This document shows positions 1 through 9,025 of a stretch of DNA of 57,842 bases, piece by piece (the first letter of the stretch is position 1; the number at the start of each line of letters is the position of its first letter). The notes under the pieces are model-generated. The model searched no databases and was not told where the DNA came from. It worked only from the letters and a program-made list of their open reading frames with translations. Location of the stretch: assembly GCA_900554215.1 (NCBI GenBank), contig USGG01000005.1, positions 1 to 57,842 on the forward strand, read 5' to 3'. The stretch comes from an uncultured Megasphaera sp. GTDB lineage: Bacteria; Bacillota; Negativicutes; Veillonellales; Megasphaeraceae. A program made the position numbers and the translations under genes.

Positions 1-1
1 T

Positions 2-784
2 CAACATCAGAGAGAATGCGACTGTTGCAAGCCTGAAGAAGTATATGACGGGTCCTTTTTCGGCTATCTGTCCGCCGTGTTCGACGCCTGGCACGACGGG
101 CTGCAGCATACAGAGGACATACGCTGCGACGGGGAGGGCGATTTATTTGGCCGTCAGCAGTATGTGCCGGCAGACGCCGGGAAAGCGAAGCGCATCCTGG
201 ACGGATTGCAGGCCCAGTGCGGCGGAAAGACCTGCCATTTCCTGTATTACGCCTTTTTGGCGGAACAACCGCAGCGGGAAATGAAGCTGCTGCAGTATAT
301 CCGGCTGGCCTTCCGGCTGAAGGGGGAGTTTCTGCATCATCTGAGCGAGCCTGCCGTCTGGGAAGTCCGCCAGTGGGCCCGCAGGACGGGAAACGAGCGG
401 CATAAGCTGCTGGGATTGGCGCGATTTCGGGAATTGAAGGGCGGCATGCTGTACTGCCCTCTGGCGCCGACGTGCTGCGTCGTGCCGGTCATGGCTCCTC
501 ACTTTGTGAAGCGCCTTGGCGGCGAAGAATGGGTTATCCACGACAGGCGGCGTCGCATAGGCGTGTATTATGACCGCCATGAAGCGGTTTTAGTGGAAAT
601 TCCCAAGGTACTGCAGCGCGTCGACGTGTCGGCTCAGGAAGAAGAGTTCGCCGCCTTGTGGAAGCAGTATTACCGCACTATCGCCATCGCCGAACGGCGG
701 AACGACCCGCTGCGCCGGCAGTTCATGCCGAAAAAATACTGGCCCTATATCATCGAAGTCAGGGACGGGGAGAATTCGCGGTAA
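2..784 (+). CDS. TIGR03915-like DNA metabolism protein (DUF4130), 5' partial
   Basis: The reading frame is open from the first bases of the window to the stop at 782-784 (260 visible residues). A GTG at 77 could start it, but the residues before it (YDGSFFGYLSAVFDAW) match the usual N-terminal motif of this family, so the true start is probably upstream of the window. The family is a putative DNA-metabolism protein normally encoded beside a radical-SAM partner (TIGR03916). That partner would lie upstream and cannot be seen. Also visible are the basic middle part (RELKGGMLYCPLAPTC) and the C-terminal RRNDPLRRQFMPKKYW, both typical of the family from memory. The biochemical function of the family is unknown. 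The family call is moderately sure. Confidence 0.65.
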   Translation, partial: QHQRECDCCKPEEVYDGSFFGYLSAVFDAWHDGLQHTEDIRCDGEGDLFGRQQYVPADAGKAKRILDGLQAQCGGKTCHFLYYAFLAEQPQREMKLLQYIRLAFRLKGEFLHHLSEPAVWEVRQWARRTGNERHKLLGLARFRELKGGMLYCPLAPTCCVVPVMAPHFVKRLGGEEWVIHDRRRRIGVYYDRHEAVLVEIPKVLQRVDVSAQEEEFAALWKQYYRTIAIAERRNDPLRRQFMPKKYWPYIIEVRDGENSR

Positions 785-823
785 ATCGCGAAATAAACTA
801 TTTCTTTTTCCCGACACTTGTTA

Positions 824-829
824 TATAAT
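824..829 (+). promoter_or_regulatory. -10 element before DUF1934-argS
   Basis: TATAAT lies 45 bases before the DUF1934 start, but a good -35 is not seen: the bases 17 upstream read TTTCTT. It probably drives the DUF1934-argS pair. Confidence 0.4.
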
Positions 830-874
830 AGCAATATTGGATTATTGATAGTATGATAAGAAAGGTTGGAATGC

Positions 875-1339
875 ATGAAGCCCGTCATCGTAAAGGTAAA
901 GAGCGTTCAGCGCAACGAAGAGGGAGAAGAGCTGGCTATCGAGCTCGTTTCCGAAGGCAAGGCGTATAAAAAAGAACGCACGCAGTACATCGTGTACGAA
1001 GAAAGCGAGCTGACCGATATGGAAGGCGTGACGACGGTGATCAAAGTCCTGCCGGACGGCGCGGTCATGCTGCTGCGTCTCGGAAAGGTGCACCAGCGTC
1101 AGGAATACCGCAAGGGAAAGGTTTCGCATTCTAAGTATGAAACGCCTGTCGGCACATTGAACGTCACATTCAGAACCTATGAGTGTGACGTTCAGCTATG
1201 CGAAGGCATCGGCACGATTCATCTCGGCTACGATGTCGATTTAGAAGGCGTCGGTTCAAACTATACGCAATTAACGATTACTGTGCAGGAGGATAACTGT
1301 AATGGAAATGAAGGAATTATTGAAACAGGGCATTGCTGA
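875..1339 (+). CDS. DUF1934 domain protein (YwiB-like)
   Basis: A 154-residue protein of the DUF1934 family (B. subtilis YwiB), a small beta-barrel, lipocalin-like fold of unknown function. The ATG at 875 follows an AAAGG site by 9 bases. A TTG at 866 is in frame but would overlap that site. The middle carries typical family features: TQYIVYEESELTDMEG, a region around residues 70-90 with RLGKVHQRQEY, and a late LGYDVDLEG. The last 38 bases overlap argS in another frame, so the final residues after TITVQE may be dispensable. The DUF1934-argS-pyrG order is common in Firmicutes, which suggests translational coupling to argS rather than a known functional link. Confidence 0.8.
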   Translation: MKPVIVKVKSVQRNEEGEELAIELVSEGKAYKKERTQYIVYEESELTDMEGVTTVIKVLPDGAVMLLRLGKVHQRQEYRKGKVSHSKYETPVGTLNVTFRTYECDVQLCEGIGTIHLGYDVDLEGVGSNYTQLTITVQEDNCNGNEGIIETGHC

Positions 1340-2966
1340 AGCTCTGGACAAAGCGATTGCGGCAGGGACTCTTCCTGCCGGCGAATATCCGGCTATCAGC
1401 CTGGAAGTTCCGCCGCAGAAGGAATTCGGCGATTTTGCTACCAATATCGCCATGCAGTCGGCCCGCATTGCCCGCCGCGCGCCGAAGATGATCGCCGAAG
1501 CCATCGTCGCGCAGATGGATTATCCTTGGCTGGACCGGGCGGAAATCGCCGGCGCCGGATTCATTAATTTCTTTTTAAAGCACGACGTCATTTACGATAC
1601 GCTGAAAAATATACTGGCCGCCGGCGCCGATTACGGCAAAGCGCCGCTGCGCGAGGAAGATACGATACAGGTCGAATATGTCAGCGCCAATCCGACGGGC
1701 CCCCTTCACGTCGGCCACGGCCGCGGCGCGGCATACGGCAGCGCCCTCGTCAACCTGCTGCGCGCCGCCGGCTGCAACGTGCAGGCGGAATACTACATCA
1801 ACGACGCAGGCAATCAGATGAACAACCTAGCCGCCTCGGTCAACGCCCGCTACTTGCAGCTGCTGGGACGGGAAGCGGAGATTCCAGAGAACGGCTATCA
1901 CGGACACGACATCATCGATACGGCCCAGGCTATTATCGACCAGGACGGCGACGCCTATTTGAATATGCCCGAAGAGGAACGGCTGGAACTGTTTAAAGAC
2001 CGGGCTTATGTTGAAAAGCTGAAAGCCTTGAAGCGGGATTTGGCTGCCTTCAACGTTCATTTTGACAAGTGGTTCAGCGAACGGACCCTTCACCCCGATG
2101 CAATTCATGCGGCATGTGATGTGCTGAAGCAGCGCGGCAAGATGTATGAAAAAGACGGCGCGCTGTGGCTGAAATCGACGGATTACGGGGACGATAAGGA
2201 CCGCGTCGTCATTCGCGACAACGGCGTACCTACCTATTTGGCCGCCGATATCGCTTATCACAAGAATAAATACGACCGGGGCTTCAACAGCCTCATCAAT
2301 ATCTGGGGGGCAGACCACCACGGCTATGTGGCCCGTGTCAAGGCGGCTATGGCGGCTCTCGGCTACGACCCGGAAAAGCTGGAAATACTGCTCCTGCAGA
2401 TGGTCAGCTTATTCCGTGACGGCAAGCCGGTCAAGATGTCCAAGCGTACTGGTCAGGCAATTACGCTGAATGAGCTGATTGAAGAAGTCGGAGCCGACGC
2501 GGCCCGGTATTTCTTCATCATGCGTTCTCTCGACACGCAGCTCGATTTTGATTTGGATTTGGCAAAATCGCACAGCAACGAAAATCCCGTATATTACATC
2601 CAATACGCTCACGCCCGCATTTACAGCATTTATCGCCAGGTTCAGGAAGCCGGCGACGAGCTGGATATGAACTGGGCCGACGTGCAGTGGGCTAAACTGA
2701 AGGACGAACAGGAACTGGAGCTGATCAAGAAGATGGCGGCCTTCCCAGAAGAAATACAGCGGGCTGCCCGCGAACGGGCGCCGCACCGCATCGCTCACTT
2801 TGCTCACGAGCTGGCCGGCTTGTTCCATACGTTCTACAATCACTGCCGCATCATTCAGGAAGACAAGGAACTGGAAAAGGCGCGCCTGGCCCTGGTCACG
2901 GCCGTACGGATTACGATTGCCAACAGTTTGGCTATTTTAGGGGTTTCTGCGCCTGAAAAAATGTAA
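1302..2966 (+). CDS. argS: arginyl-tRNA synthetase
   Basis: Class I aminoacyl-tRNA synthetase that charges tRNA-Arg with arginine in the cytoplasm. It has 554 residues, the usual length. It shows the N-terminal additional domain with NPTGPLHVGHGRGAAYG (the HIGH motif, around residue 130), a KMSKRTG signature near residue 375 in place of KMSKS, and the C-terminal DALR anticodon-binding domain with NENPVYYIQYAHARI. The ATG at 1302 follows AGGAGG at 1287-1292 and lies inside the end of the DUF1934 gene. No T-box leader is present, so it is probably transcribed with DUF1934. Confidence 0.97.
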   Translation: MEMKELLKQGIAEALDKAIAAGTLPAGEYPAISLEVPPQKEFGDFATNIAMQSARIARRAPKMIAEAIVAQMDYPWLDRAEIAGAGFINFFLKHDVIYDTLKNILAAGADYGKAPLREEDTIQVEYVSANPTGPLHVGHGRGAAYGSALVNLLRAAGCNVQAEYYINDAGNQMNNLAASVNARYLQLLGREAEIPENGYHGHDIIDTAQAIIDQDGDAYLNMPEEERLELFKDRAYVEKLKALKRDLAAFNVHFDKWFSERTLHPDAIHAACDVLKQRGKMYEKDGALWLKSTDYGDDKDRVVIRDNGVPTYLAADIAYHKNKYDRGFNSLINIWGADHHGYVARVKAAMAALGYDPEKLEILLLQMVSLFRDGKPVKMSKRTGQAITLNELIEEVGADAARYFFIMRSLDTQLDFDLDLAKSHSNENPVYYIQYAHARIYSIYRQVQEAGDELDMNWADVQWAKLKDEQELELIKKMAAFPEEIQRAARERAPHRIAHFAHELAGLFHTFYNHCRIIQEDKELEKARLALVTAVRITIANSLAILGVSAPEKM

Positions 2967-3049
2967 TATAATAAAAATAAACACTACGTACTTTTCAAGC
3001 ATATAGTTATTCAGTATTCATAGGAGCGCAAGCTCAACAGGGAGGAATT

Positions 3050-4657
3050 ATGGCTAAATACATATTTGTCACAGGCGGGGTTGTTTCTTCATTGGGAAAA
3101 GGCATTACGGCGGCGGCCTTGGGCCGGCTGCTGAAAAATCGCGGCTTCAAGGTTACGATTCAGAAATTTGACCCGTATATCAACGTCGACCCCGGTACGA
3201 TGAGCCCATATCAGCATGGGGAAGTATTCGTCACAGACGACGGCACGGAAACAGATTTGGATTTAGGTCATTACGAACGCTTTATCGACATCAGCTTAGG
3301 CAAGAACTCCAACGTTACGACCGGCAAGATTTACTGGTCTGTCCTGCAGAAAGAACGGCGCGGCGATTATTTGGGCCATACCGTTCAGGTTATCCCTCAT
3401 ATTACCAATGAAATCAAGCAGCGCGTGTACCGCGTAGGCGACGACGACAACGCTGACGTCGTTATCACGGAAATCGGCGGCACCGTCGGCGATATTGAAA
3501 GCCTGCCCTTCCTGGAAGCTATCCGCCAGATTAAGAAGGAAGTCGGCCGCAACGACGTGTTGTACATTCACGTCACCCTCGTTCCGTATATCGGCGCTGC
3601 CGGCGAATTGAAGACCAAGCCGACCCAGCACAGCGTCAAGGAACTGCGCGGCATCGGCATTCAGCCGGACATTATCGTCTGCCGTACGGAACGCCCCTTG
3701 TCTGACGATATGAAGGAGAAGCTGGCCTTGTTCTGCGACATCGACAAGGAAGCCGTGATTGAAAACAAGACGCTGAACAGCATTTACGAAGTGCCGCTGC
3801 TCCTGGCGGAAGAAGGCATGGACCGCATCGTACTGGAAAAACTGGATTTGCCGGACAAACCGTGCGACATGGAAGACTGGAAGCAGATGGTATACGATAT
3901 TTACCACACGGAAAACGAATTGGATATCGCCCTCGTCGGTAAGTACGTCGCTCTTCACGACGCCTATTTGAGCGTCGCCGAAGCCCTGAACCATGCCGGC
4001 ATCGCCTACAAGTCCAAGATCAATATCCATTGGATTGATTCGGAATCGCTGGAAGACCCGGCCGTTTCGATGGAAGACGTATTCCAGGGCATCGACGGCA
4101 TCGTCGTTCCCGGTGGGTTCGGCAACCGCGGCATTGAAGGCAAAATCCGCGCCGTCCAGTACGCCCGCGAGCACAAGATTCCCTTCCTGGGCTTATGCCT
4201 CGGTATGCAGTGTGCCGTCATGGAATTTGCCCGCCACGTCGGCGGCCTCCAGGGCGCTACGTCCTCGGAATTCAACGAAGACGCAGCCTTCCCCGTCATC
4301 GACCTCATGCCGGATCAGGTCGATATTTCCGACAAAGGCGGCACGATGCGCTTAGGCGTATATCCCTGCAAGCTGAAAGAGGACACAAAGGCCTTCGATG
4401 TATACGGCGAGCACCTCATTTATGAACGCCATCGCCACCGCTGGGAATTCAACAATAAATACAGAACGGAGCTCAGCGAAGCAGGCTTGGTGATTTCGGG
4501 CACGTCGCCGGACGATCGCCTTGTCGAAATCGTTGAAATCAAGGATCATCCCTGGTTCGTCGGCTGCCAGTTCCATCCGGAATTCAAATCCCGTCCGACG
4601 AAGGCCCATCCCTTGTTCAAGGGCCTGATCAAGACGGCGTTGGATTTAAAGAAATAA
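3050..4657 (+). CDS. pyrG: CTP synthase (glutamine-hydrolysing)
   Basis: Makes CTP from UTP, ATP and glutamine, the last step of pyrimidine nucleotide synthesis. The 535 residues cover an N-terminal synthetase domain starting KYIFVTGGVVSSLGKGI and a C-terminal class I glutamine amidotransferase domain with the nucleophile motif GLCLGMQ (around residue 385) and the catalytic HPEF near the end. GGGAGG precedes the ATG. The gene stands 83 bases after argS and ends in a strong terminator. The rpoE (delta) gene that sits before pyrG in bacilli is absent here. Confidence 0.98.
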   Translation: MAKYIFVTGGVVSSLGKGITAAALGRLLKNRGFKVTIQKFDPYINVDPGTMSPYQHGEVFVTDDGTETDLDLGHYERFIDISLGKNSNVTTGKIYWSVLQKERRGDYLGHTVQVIPHITNEIKQRVYRVGDDDNADVVITEIGGTVGDIESLPFLEAIRQIKKEVGRNDVLYIHVTLVPYIGAAGELKTKPTQHSVKELRGIGIQPDIIVCRTERPLSDDMKEKLALFCDIDKEAVIENKTLNSIYEVPLLLAEEGMDRIVLEKLDLPDKPCDMEDWKQMVYDIYHTENELDIALVGKYVALHDAYLSVAEALNHAGIAYKSKINIHWIDSESLEDPAVSMEDVFQGIDGIVVPGGFGNRGIEGKIRAVQYAREHKIPFLGLCLGMQCAVMEFARHVGGLQGATSSEFNEDAAFPVIDLMPDQVDISDKGGTMRLGVYPCKLKEDTKAFDVYGEHLIYERHRHRWEFNNKYRTELSEAGLVISGTSPDDRLVEIVEIKDHPWFVGCQFHPEFKSRPTKAHPLFKGLIKTALDLKK

Positions 4658-4676
4658 AAATAAATTTTGACTTTGT

Positions 4677-4713
4677 AAAACAGAGGTTTTTCAGCGGAAA
4701 ACCTCTGTTTTTT
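4677..4713 (+). terminator. Rho-independent terminator after pyrG
   Basis: A stem of AAAACAGAGGTTTT with AAAACCTCTG around a short loop, followed by six T residues. It separates pyrG from the rnf operon. Confidence 0.9.
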
Positions 4714-5016
4714 ATATATGCTCCTGAAAAACAGAAAGATATATATGTGACAAGAAGAACACATCGTCATGGGAATTATTTTTAATAAGATGAAACGATA
4801 AAAGAATAATAAATATGATGAAATATCATGGATGCAAAATGTGCAATAATGCGTACCAATAGGGAAAAGACACTCCTTTGGTGCGAATTGTAAAAAACAC
4901 GTAAATTTGCTGTTTTGAATATTTATTGAATTTTTTGCCCTTCTTTTGCCGCCAATCGGGGATGACATATATGCGAAAAATTCGCCAGAATCGCCGTCTT
5001 TGCTCTAATTTTCACA
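4714..5016. other. AT-rich intergenic stretch without a supported gene
   Basis: About 300 AT-rich bases between the pyrG terminator and the rnf promoter. Open frames on either strand lack ribosome sites and resemble no known protein. I see no repeat or structured element here. Confidence 0.5.
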
Positions 5017-5045
5017 TTGAATATTAGAATATATGATGATATAAT
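5017..5045 (+). promoter_or_regulatory. Promoter of the rnf operon
   Basis: TTGAAT (5017-5022), a 17-base spacer and TATAAT (5040-5045). Transcription would start near 5052, which leaves about 350 bases of untranslated leader before rnfC. Confidence 0.7.
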
Positions 5046-5051
5046 ATAGGC

Positions 5052-5399
5052 GATTGAAAGTATGTCTCGGAAATGAAGCGGACTTTCTTTCGATTTATTT
5101 TTTCTAGTCAGCCGGCTTATGCAGAAGGAAAACGATGGGATAAACCGGCTGCAACGCATGCTTGTATCAAATGCCTTTGCAGGGCAGGTACGAAAACGCG
5201 TGAAGGGAGCACCCTTGGACATGCGGCGTAGTGTCGTCGGAATCTGGCCGGCAGCACTGCGGCGGCAGCGGCCTGTACGGCGGCGCAGTCGGCAGGAACA
5301 GGCGCGCGCAGGCTGCAGCGCAGCTGGGGCGCCGCGTATCCGAAATAGTTGCTTCATGTTTTTATTATTTTTCATTATATATTAATGAGGTGATTTTTG
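5052..5399 (+). ncRNA. Possible structured 5' leader of the rnf operon
   Basis: This stretch lies between a good promoter and the rnfC ribosome site and holds no credible gene. It has several complementary arms. CAGCCGG (5109-5115) pairs with CCGGCTG (5145-5151). CGCATG (5155-5160) pairs with CATGCG (5220-5225) and encloses AAGGG/CCCTT with an AGCA loop (5203-5216). GCTGC/GCAGC (5312-5324) sits inside GGCGC/GCGCC (5301-5333). The second half is far more GC-rich than the surroundings. I could not match it to the FMN, cobalamin, TPP, SAM, lysine, glycine, T-box, 6S, SRP, RNase P or tmRNA consensus. It could instead be the remnant of a gene: one frame reads an alanine-rich peptide ending at a TAG at 5347. 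Confidence 0.4.
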
Positions 5400-6743
5400 A
5401 TGTTGAATACCTTTAAAAGAGGTGGGGTTCATCCTGATGATGGCAAAATCTACGCTAAGGATAAAGCCATTGAAACCCCGGCAGTACCGGATCAAGTAGT
5501 CATCCCTATGAGCCAGCATTTTGGTGCTCCTTGTACTCCGACAGTCAAGGTTGGCGACTTGGTAAAAAAAGGCCAGGTTATTGGGACCAGCGATGCGTTC
5601 CTGCATGCTGACATCCATGCTTCCACATCCGGTAAAGTCGTCAAGGTAGCTCCGATGCCGCACAATATGATGGTCAAATGCATGGCTGTCGTTATTGAGG
5701 CTGACGGAAAAGACGAATGGGTAGAAGGTCTTCCGGCCGAACATGACTGGAAACAGCTCGATAGCAAGGAAATCGTTGAATTGATTAAAAAGGCCGGCGT
5801 AGTAGGCTGCGGCGGTGCTACGTTCCCTGCTCATGTAAAATTGACGCCGAACAAACCTGTCGACACCTTTATCGTAAACGGCGCCGAATGCGAACCGTAT
5901 CTGACCTGCGACTACCGCGCCATGGTTGAAAAAGAAACGACGGAAAAACTCGTAACGGGCGTACAGATCTGCATGAAGGCTCTCGGCGTAAAACAGGGCT
6001 TCATCGGCATTGAAGACAACAAACCGGAAGCGATTAAGAACATGACGGAAGCTTTCAAAGATATTCCTGAAGTTACAGTCGTAACCTGCAAGACGAAATA
6101 CCCGCAGGGCGCTGAAAAAATGATGATCGAAGCCTGCACGGGCCGTCAGGTTGAACCGGGCGGATTGCCGATGAACGTCGGCTGCGTCGTAAGCAATGTC
6201 GGCACGGTTATTGCTATTACCGACGCCGTATGCCACGGTATCCCCTTCATCGAACGCTTGACGACGGTTACGGGCGACTGCATCAAAGAACCGAAGAACC
6301 TGTCCCTGCGTATCGGTACGACCTTCCAGGAAGCTATCGATTACTGCGGCGGCTTTTCTCAGCAGCCGGACCGCATTATTGCCGGCGGCCCGATGATGGG
6401 TCTCGCCCAGTACCAGCTTGATGTTCCTATTACAAAAGGCGCTTCCGGTATCCTCGCCTTGTCGCCGGAAAAATGCCAGGTCGGCGAAGAAGAATCGTGC
6501 ATCCGCTGCGGCCGCTGCGTCACCGCCTGTCCGATGGGTTTGGTTCCGAGCCAGCTGAGCATCTTCGCTTCTTGCCAGGCATGGGATAAGTGCATGGAAT
6601 ACGGTGTTATGAACTGCGTCGAATGCGGCAGCTGCGTATACACTTGCCCGGCAAAACGCAACATCGTCCAGTATATCCGCAATGCAAAAGCTCAGTGCAA
6701 AGCCATTCAGGCAGCCGCTCAGGCTAAAGCACAGAAGGCTTAA
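5400..6743 (+). CDS. rnfC: Rnf complex subunit RnfC (Fe-S, NADH side)
   Basis: Peripheral subunit of the Rnf ferredoxin:NAD+ oxidoreductase, which couples electron flow from reduced ferredoxin to NAD+ with export of Na+ or H+. It has 447 residues. The N-terminal RnfC barrel (FKRGGVHP) leads into the nucleotide-binding region with GAECEPYLTCDYR, as in NuoF-type proteins. Two 4Fe-4S motifs near the C-terminus read CIRCGRCVTACP and CVECGSCVYTCP. The ATG at 5400 follows GAGGTGA at 5387-5393, and the TTG just before it is a weaker start. It is the first gene of rnfCDGEAB-apbE. Confidence 0.96.
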   Translation: MLNTFKRGGVHPDDGKIYAKDKAIETPAVPDQVVIPMSQHFGAPCTPTVKVGDLVKKGQVIGTSDAFLHADIHASTSGKVVKVAPMPHNMMVKCMAVVIEADGKDEWVEGLPAEHDWKQLDSKEIVELIKKAGVVGCGGATFPAHVKLTPNKPVDTFIVNGAECEPYLTCDYRAMVEKETTEKLVTGVQICMKALGVKQGFIGIEDNKPEAIKNMTEAFKDIPEVTVVTCKTKYPQGAEKMMIEACTGRQVEPGGLPMNVGCVVSNVGTVIAITDAVCHGIPFIERLTTVTGDCIKEPKNLSLRIGTTFQEAIDYCGGFSQQPDRIIAGGPMMGLAQYQLDVPITKGASGILALSPEKCQVGEEESCIRCGRCVTACPMGLVPSQLSIFASCQAWDKCMEYGVMNCVECGSCVYTCPAKRNIVQYIRNAKAQCKAIQAAAQAKAQKA

Positions 6744-6766
6744 GATCTAATGGAAGAAGGGATATC

Positions 6767-7801
6767 ATGAGTCCAGAAGCTAAAGGACAAACTATAGGAA
6801 AGGATGCTAAAGACATGCAGGAATTAAAACTTACTGTATCATCTTCGCCGCATGTTCGCTGTAACGAAACGGTCCCTAAAATTATGTGGAGCGTCGTTGC
6901 CGCCCTCGTGCCTGCCGCTGCGTTTGGCGTTTACTACTTTGGCGTCAATGCCCTCGTCAATATCGTAGTAGCCATTGTTTCCGCAGTTGTTTTCGAATTT
7001 TTATGGGAAAAAGGTATGCACAGAAAGGTAACCATTAAAGATGGTTCCGCTGTTATCACCGGCCTTTTGCTGGCTATGTGCTGCCCGCCGAGCCTTCCCT
7101 GGTGGATGAGCATCATCGGCTCCTTCCTGGCTATCGTCGTCTGCAAGCAGTCCATGGGCGGCCTTGGCCATAACCTCTTCAACCCGGCTCACGTCGGCCG
7201 TGCAGGCTTGATGGTTTCCTGGCCTGTTGCTATGACGACGTGGACGCAGCTCAACGGCACGGTCGTTGACGGCGTTGCCGGCGCTACGCCGCTGAACGTA
7301 TTCAAGCACGGCGGCACGGATGCGCTGTTCCAGCTGTTCGGCACGAACGACTGGGGCACGATTTACCAGAGCCTGTTCATCGGTACGCGCAATGGTTCTT
7401 TGGGCGAAACCTCTACGGTTCTCCTGATCCTCGGCGGCTTGTACCTCATTTATAAGGGCTATGTCAACTGGCAGGTTCCTGTCGTCATGATCGCTACTGT
7501 CGGCGTTCTCATGTGCGTTGCTTACGGCCCCAACGTTGCGTTGTTCCAGATGATGGCCGGCGGCCTTATCATCGGCGCGTTCTTCATGGCAACGGATATG
7601 GTAACGGCTCCGATTACCTTGAAAGGCCAAATCATCTTCGCTTTAGGCGCAGGTCTTATCACCGTGTTGATTCGTCTCTTCGGCGGTTATCCTGAAGGCG
7701 TTTGCTATTCCATCCTTTTGATGAACGCATTGACGCCGCTTATCGACCGCCTTGTAAAACCGACCGTCTTTGGTGAAGTTAAAACAAAGGGGGCAAAATA
7801 A
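6767..7801 (+). CDS. rnfD: Rnf complex subunit RnfD (membrane, covalent FMN)
   Basis: Integral membrane subunit of Rnf, homologous to NqrB. It has 344 residues and many hydrophobic segments from about residue 40. The motif GVAGATPLN near residue 170 contains the threonine expected to carry covalently bound FMN. The conserved start SSSPHVR appears after an N-terminal stretch of about 25 residues. An internal ATG at 6815 would give the shorter N-terminus usual for the family. The first ATG at 6767 is kept because GAAGGG lies 6-7 bases before it. FMN attachment would be done by the ApbE encoded at the end of this operon. Confidence 0.94.
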   Translation: MSPEAKGQTIGKDAKDMQELKLTVSSSPHVRCNETVPKIMWSVVAALVPAAAFGVYYFGVNALVNIVVAIVSAVVFEFLWEKGMHRKVTIKDGSAVITGLLLAMCCPPSLPWWMSIIGSFLAIVVCKQSMGGLGHNLFNPAHVGRAGLMVSWPVAMTTWTQLNGTVVDGVAGATPLNVFKHGGTDALFQLFGTNDWGTIYQSLFIGTRNGSLGETSTVLLILGGLYLIYKGYVNWQVPVVMIATVGVLMCVAYGPNVALFQMMAGGLIIGAFFMATDMVTAPITLKGQIIFALGAGLITVLIRLFGGYPEGVCYSILLMNALTPLIDRLVKPTVFGEVKTKGAK

Positions 7802-7802
7802 C

Positions 7803-8402
7803 ATGACAGACAATCATGGAAACAGCATCATTAAGGTTGCATTGAATCTTATTCTGACCTGTTTAGTTTCGGGTTGTATCATCGGCGTCGTCTTCTTTAT
7901 TACCGGCCCGATTGCAGCCGACAAAGCAGAACAGATGAAACAGGATTCCATGAAGGCCTTGGTTGCGGACGCTGATAAATTCGTTCCCGTACAGGGCGAA
8001 GCTGATACGTTTATCGCTGAAAAAGGCGGCAAAACCGTAGCTTACATCATTCCGACGGCTCCGAAAGGATACGGCGGTCCGATTAAAATGCTGACGGCTG
8101 TATCTGCCGACGGCACCGTTATCGATTACACCGTTCTTGCTGCAAACGAAACGCCGGGCCTTGGCGACAAGGGCGCGAAATCTCCGTTTAAAGATCAGTT
8201 CAAAGGCAAGAAAATCGACGGCCTGGAAGTAACGAAAGAACCGAATCAGCCGAATAAAATTCAGGCTTTGACCGGTGCTACGATTTCTTCCCGCGCTTTC
8301 TCTGCAGGCGTTAAAGAAGCGATTGAAAAAGCAGCTGCTTTGAGCGGCCAGAGCGCTTCTTCCCAGCCCGCTGCCGGCGCAACGAAGGGAGGCAATAAAT
8401 AA
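7803..8402 (+). CDS. rnfG: Rnf complex subunit RnfG (covalent FMN)
   Basis: Membrane-anchored subunit of Rnf with an FMN-binding domain on the outer face of the membrane. It has 199 residues: one N-terminal transmembrane segment (about residues 8-35), then the FMN-binding domain. The modification motif LTGATISSRA near residue 160 has the threonine that accepts FMN. The ATG at 7803 is preceded by AAAGGGGG. An upstream GTG frame only extends into the end of rnfD. The stop overlaps the rnfE start by one base. Confidence 0.95.
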   Translation: MTDNHGNSIIKVALNLILTCLVSGCIIGVVFFITGPIAADKAEQMKQDSMKALVADADKFVPVQGEADTFIAEKGGKTVAYIIPTAPKGYGGPIKMLTAVSADGTVIDYTVLAANETPGLGDKGAKSPFKDQFKGKKIDGLEVTKEPNQPNKIQALTGATISSRAFSAGVKEAIEKAAALSGQSASSQPAAGATKGGNK

Positions 8403-9025
8403 TGAGTCTTTGGAAAGTATTTAGCAGAGGCATTATTGAAGAAAACCCGTATTTCGTATTAGCCTTGAGCTTGTGCCCGGGCCTTGCCGTTACGACGAGC
8501 GTAGTCAACGGTTTGACCATGGGTTTGACAGTATGGTTTGTTATTACGTCCAACAACGTAGTCGTATCTATCATTCGTAAGACCATTAACAAAAAGGTAC
8601 GCGTACCTGTATACATTACCTGTATCGCTACGATCGTAACGTGCGTACAGCTGTTCCTTCAGGCGTTTGCTCCGGATTTGTACCAGGCACTCGGCGTATA
8701 CCTCGACTTGGTCGTCGTATTTGCTATTATCCTGGCACGTGCTGAATCCATCGCTTCGAAGAACGGCATCGTCGTTTCCTTCCTCGACGGCATGGGCATG
8801 GGCGTCGGCTTTACCATCGCTATGATCTGCATTTCCGTCGTTCGTGAACTCTTCGGCAACGGTACGCTGCTCGGCACTCCGATGTTCGGGCCGGAATACC
8901 AGCCTGCTCTGATTTTGGCTCTGCCGCCTGGAGCATTCATGCTCATCGGCTTCATGATGGCCGGCATTAAGATCTGGAATGAATCCCGCGAAAGAGCAAG
9001 ACAACTGAAAGGGAGTGAAGGATAA
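8402..9025 (+). CDS. rnfE: Rnf complex subunit RnfE
   Basis: Integral membrane subunit of Rnf (NqrD homologue), 207 residues with about six transmembrane segments. The N-terminus reads FSRGIIEENPYFVLALSLCPG, the family's usual opening. RnfE and RnfA form the core of the complex that holds a membrane 2Fe-2S cluster: one conserved Cys comes from each subunit, here the CPG near residue 27. It shares one base with rnfG and one with rnfA, so translation is coupled. Confidence 0.95.
   Translation: MSLWKVFSRGIIEENPYFVLALSLCPGLAVTTSVVNGLTMGLTVWFVITSNNVVVSIIRKTINKKVRVPVYITCIATIVTCVQLFLQAFAPDLYQALGVYLDLVVVFAIILARAESIASKNGIVVSFLDGMGMGVGFTIAMICISVVRELFGNGTLLGTPMFGPEYQPALILALPPGAFMLIGFMMAGIKIWNESRERARQLKGSEG

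Noticed and set aside
4923..5375. Minus-strand open frame of 150 codons across the rnf leader
   Set aside because: No ribosome site, arginine-rich composition typical of an antisense shadow of GC-rich DNA, and it crosses the rnf promoter.
5119..5385. Plus-strand frame of 88 codons before rnfC
   Set aside because: No ribosome site at its start, basic low-complexity product, and it overlaps the pairable leader arms.
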